Position numbers and translations under genes: made by a program. From an uncultured Pseudomonadota bacterium (lineage in GTDB: Bacteria; Pseudomonadota; Alphaproteobacteria; CACZRW01): DNA of 6,862 bases. The DNA lies in contig CACZRW010000011.1 in assembly GCA_902783675.1 (NCBI GenBank), positions 1-6,862 on the forward strand. The letters run 5' to 3'. The number at the start of each line of letters is the position of its first letter. Positions within the stretch are counted from its first letter, which is position 1. Positions 5,433 to 6,862 of this stretch are shown here, piece after piece. Under the pieces are notes generated by a model. That model was not told the origin of the DNA. It saw only the letters and a program-made list of their open reading frames with translations, and ran no database searches.

Positions 5433-5854
5433 TATTTTTTGTTCCTTTGAAAAGTGATTAAGTTGTAAATCACCGCGGCGTTTCGCTTTGCTTCTTTCAC
5501 ACCTAAATCATCGGCTTCGGTGTATAAAAACCACGCGTTGTAAAAGTTCTGCTCCACGCCCGTGCCGGTGGCGTTCATCCATGCCAAAAGCTCTACCGCT
5601 TCGGGATTTTTTTCGTCTGCCAAAGCGGTGACAAGCGCTATATCCTCGGCGCTGACAAGCCCTGATTTAACGGCTTTTACCGCTGATAAAAAAGTGCGCT
5701 CGGGCGGTTTTAAAAAGGGGTTTTTGTAAGTCGGCACAATGTCGCTTTTGCCGATAACGGCGGCATAAATCTCCTCTAATTCGCCCGCCGCCGCTTCGCC
5801 GCTTTGGCAAAAAATAAGAAAGGAAATACTTGCCATAAGTAAACCTTTGCCCAT
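5432..5854 (-). CDS. Small exported Sel1-repeat protein
   Basis: From the ATG at 5854 the product has 140 residues: a signal peptide (about 1-23, MGKGLLMASISFLIF core, likely cleaved after GEAAA), a linker containing PTYKNPFLKPPERTF, and one Sel1-like repeat region (about 85-130) with AVELLAWMNATGTGVEQN and AWFLYTEADDLGVKEAKRNAA. Sel1 repeats form helical pairs that bind other proteins; one copy with a partial neighbour is few for the family. The open frame extends to an ATG at 5908, but that would overlap divergent dut and disrupt the signal peptide. An ATG at 5836 with AAAGG 7 bases upstream is a further candidate, so the start is unsettled. It precedes mutM in the same operon (TAATG overlap). 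Its function is not known to me. Confidence 0.75.
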   Translation of the reverse strand: MGKGLLMASISFLIFCQSGEAAAGELEEIYAAVIGKSDIVPTYKNPFLKPPERTFLSAVKAVKSGLVSAEDIALVTALADEKNPEAVELLAWMNATGTGVEQNFYNAWFLYTEADDLGVKEAKRNAAVIYNLITFQRNKK

Positions 5855-5857
5855 AAT
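5830..5857 (+). promoter_or_regulatory. Probable dut promoter
   Basis: TTGCCA (5830-5835, 5 of 6 matches) and CATAAT (5852-5857, 5 of 6 matches) are 16 bases apart, placing a start near 5864 and a leader of about 30 bases. The promoter overlaps the 5' end of the divergent Sel1 gene, so the two transcripts would overlap. Confidence 0.4.
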
Positions 5858-5895
5858 AGAAGCATAAGAAGCAACCTTGTTTTGAAAGCTGAAAA

Positions 5896-6360
5896 ATGGA
5901 AAAAACATTTGTAAAAATTACCCGCACCGATAAAGATTCTAACTTGCCTTTGCCGCAGTATGCCACAGAACTTTCTTCGGGACTAGACTTATTAGCAAAT
6001 GTTTCTGCTCCTGTCGTGATTAAAAGATTCGCGCGGGCGCTCATTCCTACGGGAATTGCAATTGCGATACCTAAAGGGCTTGAGGCGCAGGTGCGTTCGC
6101 GCTCGGGGCTCGCCATTAAAAACGGGGTGTTCGCGCTTAACTCGCCCGGCACAATCGACGCTGATTACAGGGGCGAAGTAAAGGTGATTTTGTGCAACCT
6201 CGGCGAAGAGGATTTTGTCGTTGAGCGCGGTATGAAAATTGCTCAGCTGGTCTTTGCGCCCGTCGTGCAAATCGCGTGGGAAGAAGCGGACGCTTTGGAC
6301 GCTACCGAAAGGGGCGAAGGGGGCTTTGGTTCTACCGGCATAAGGGGAGCGGAAAAGTGA
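5896..6360 (+). CDS. dut: dUTP diphosphatase (trimeric dUTPase)
   Basis: Hydrolyses dUTP to dUMP and pyrophosphate, keeping uracil out of DNA and supplying thymidylate synthesis. The 154-residue product has all five motifs of the trimeric family in order: I SSGLDLLA (27-34), II RSRSGLA (67-73, where most members have PRSGLA), III NSPGTIDADYRGEV (82-95, with catalytic Asp88 and Tyr91 stacking on uracil), IV RGMKIAQLVFAPV (111-123), and V RGEGGFGSTG (139-148), the glycine-rich flexible arm closing the active site. The ribosome-binding site is weak (GAAAG). The stop overlaps the next gene's GTG start (GTGA), so the SH3 gene is co-translated. I remember alphaproteobacterial dut usually following coaBC; here mutM and a Sel1 gene are the neighbours instead. 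Confidence 0.96.
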   Translation: MEKTFVKITRTDKDSNLPLPQYATELSSGLDLLANVSAPVVIKRFARALIPTGIAIAIPKGLEAQVRSRSGLAIKNGVFALNSPGTIDADYRGEVKVILCNLGEEDFVVERGMKIAQLVFAPVVQIAWEEADALDATERGEGGFGSTGIRGAEK

Positions 6361-6862
6361 AAAAAGACTTGCTCATTTTTGCTTTTATTTTTGCTTTGGC
6401 TTTGGGCGAGCCTTTTGCCGCGAGTGCGGCGGTGAAAGAGAAAATCGTTCCTCTTACACCGCGGTTTGTATCGCTTAAAAGCGGCATTGTGAATATGCGA
6501 GTGGGACCTGATGAAAAGTATCCTATTGTATGGGAATACCACGCGAAAGGATTACCCGTAGAATTGCTGGCGAAGTATGGACACTGGCGGGAAATAAAGG
6601 ATTTTGACGGCAGCACGGGGTGGGTAAGACGCGGCACTCTTGCCGGCAAAAGGACTTTCCGCGTCATCGCCTCGACCGTGCTTTTGCGCGAGCCGGATAA
6701 AGATTCTGCCGCGGTGGCAAAGTTAGAGCTCGGGATTATGGGCGCTATTATGTCTTGCCCCAAGACGCACCCTTTTTATTGCCGCGTTGAAGTGCAAGGA
6801 TATCAGGGCTGGCTGCCCAAAGTGGAAATATTCGGCGTCTATCCCGATGAAGTAATAGAGTA
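6357..6862 (+). CDS. Exported bacterial SH3-domain protein, GTG start, cut by the window end
   Basis: Translation from GTG (6357-6359), overlapping the dut TGA, gives 168 residues before the window ends. GGGGAG 7 bases upstream supports this start. A signal peptide (MKKDLLIFAFIFALALGEP, cleavage around ASA at 22-24) is followed by two SH3-like units. The first (about 38-95) has VNMRVGPDEKYPIVWEY and GHWREIKDFDGSTGWVRRGTL; the second (about 99-160) has STVLLREPDKDSAAVAKLE and CRVEVQGYQGWLPKVEI. The end FGVYPDEVIE matches the usual C-terminus of this alphaproteobacterial SH3 family, and the last two bases are TA, so the next base probably completes a stop and the gene is essentially whole. These proteins are thought to bind the cell wall or other envelope partners; some databases mislabel them as aspartyl-tRNA synthetase. 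Exact role is unknown. Confidence 0.88.
   Translation, partial: MKKDLLIFAFIFALALGEPFAASAAVKEKIVPLTPRFVSLKSGIVNMRVGPDEKYPIVWEYHAKGLPVELLAKYGHWREIKDFDGSTGWVRRGTLAGKRTFRVIASTVLLREPDKDSAAVAKLELGIMGAIMSCPKTHPFYCRVEVQGYQGWLPKVEIFGVYPDEVIE

Noticed and set aside
5667..6152. 161-codon minus-strand open frame spanning the dut and Sel1 starts
   Set aside because: Out of frame with the Sel1 protein and antisense to dut; composition is not protein-like.
6332..6763. 143-codon minus-strand open frame at the right end
   Set aside because: Antisense to the SH3-domain protein, which has a signal peptide, two domains and a coupled GTG start.

Overview
The window looks like a chromosomal housekeeping segment from an alphaproteobacterium of moderate GC content. 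The SuhB-like, OmpA-like, L31, dUTPase and SH3-domain proteins all most resemble what I remember of alphaproteobacterial (Rhodospirillales-like) versions. The compact layout, AT-rich intergenic DNA and apparent loss of some genes between mutM and dut would fit an uncultured host- or gut-associated lineage. The taxonomic placement is inference, not a search result.

Layout. Bases 1-155 hold a non-coding, strongly palindromic repeat element of four consecutive stem-loops, plus the end of a second copy. On the minus strand follows rpmE (L31), with its own probable promoter and a palindrome in its leader. Next comes a minus-strand operon read efp -> suhB-like -> OmpA-like (2846 down to 485) with overlapping stop and start codons. 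Head-to-head with efp across a 139-bp divergent promoter region is epmA (2986-4047, plus), the ligase that modifies EF-P. epmA ends at a strong terminator shared with a convergent small secreted protein of unknown function (4096-4443, minus). A 167-bp AT-rich spacer with heptamer repeats and a 14-bp palindrome separates this gene from a second minus-strand pair, a small Sel1-repeat exported protein followed by mutM (5854 down to 4611). Divergent from that pair is a plus-strand operon, dut followed by a GTG-started exported SH3-domain protein; the window ends within what is probably the latter's stop codon.

How the genes fit together. efp and epmA form a translation-rescue module: EF-P and the enzyme that charges its loop lysine. 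L31 and SuhB also belong to ribosome biology, since E. coli SuhB acts in rRNA transcription independently of catalysis. mutM and dut are DNA-maintenance enzymes (8-oxoG repair and dUTP removal). Three or four small exported envelope-type proteins (OmpA-like, 115-aa unknown, Sel1, SH3) are interspersed.

Most notable observations: (i) the SuhB-like protein keeps the family fold and flanking motifs but has lost most catalytic and metal-binding residues, so it is probably a pseudo-phosphatase kept for a non-enzymatic role; (ii) mutM and dut sit almost side by side where I remember many alphaproteobacteria having ubiE-ubiB-coaBC between them, suggesting a deletion linked to loss of ubiquinone synthesis; (iii) the four-hairpin repeat at the left edge. 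I see no phage, CRISPR, transposase or defence system here.
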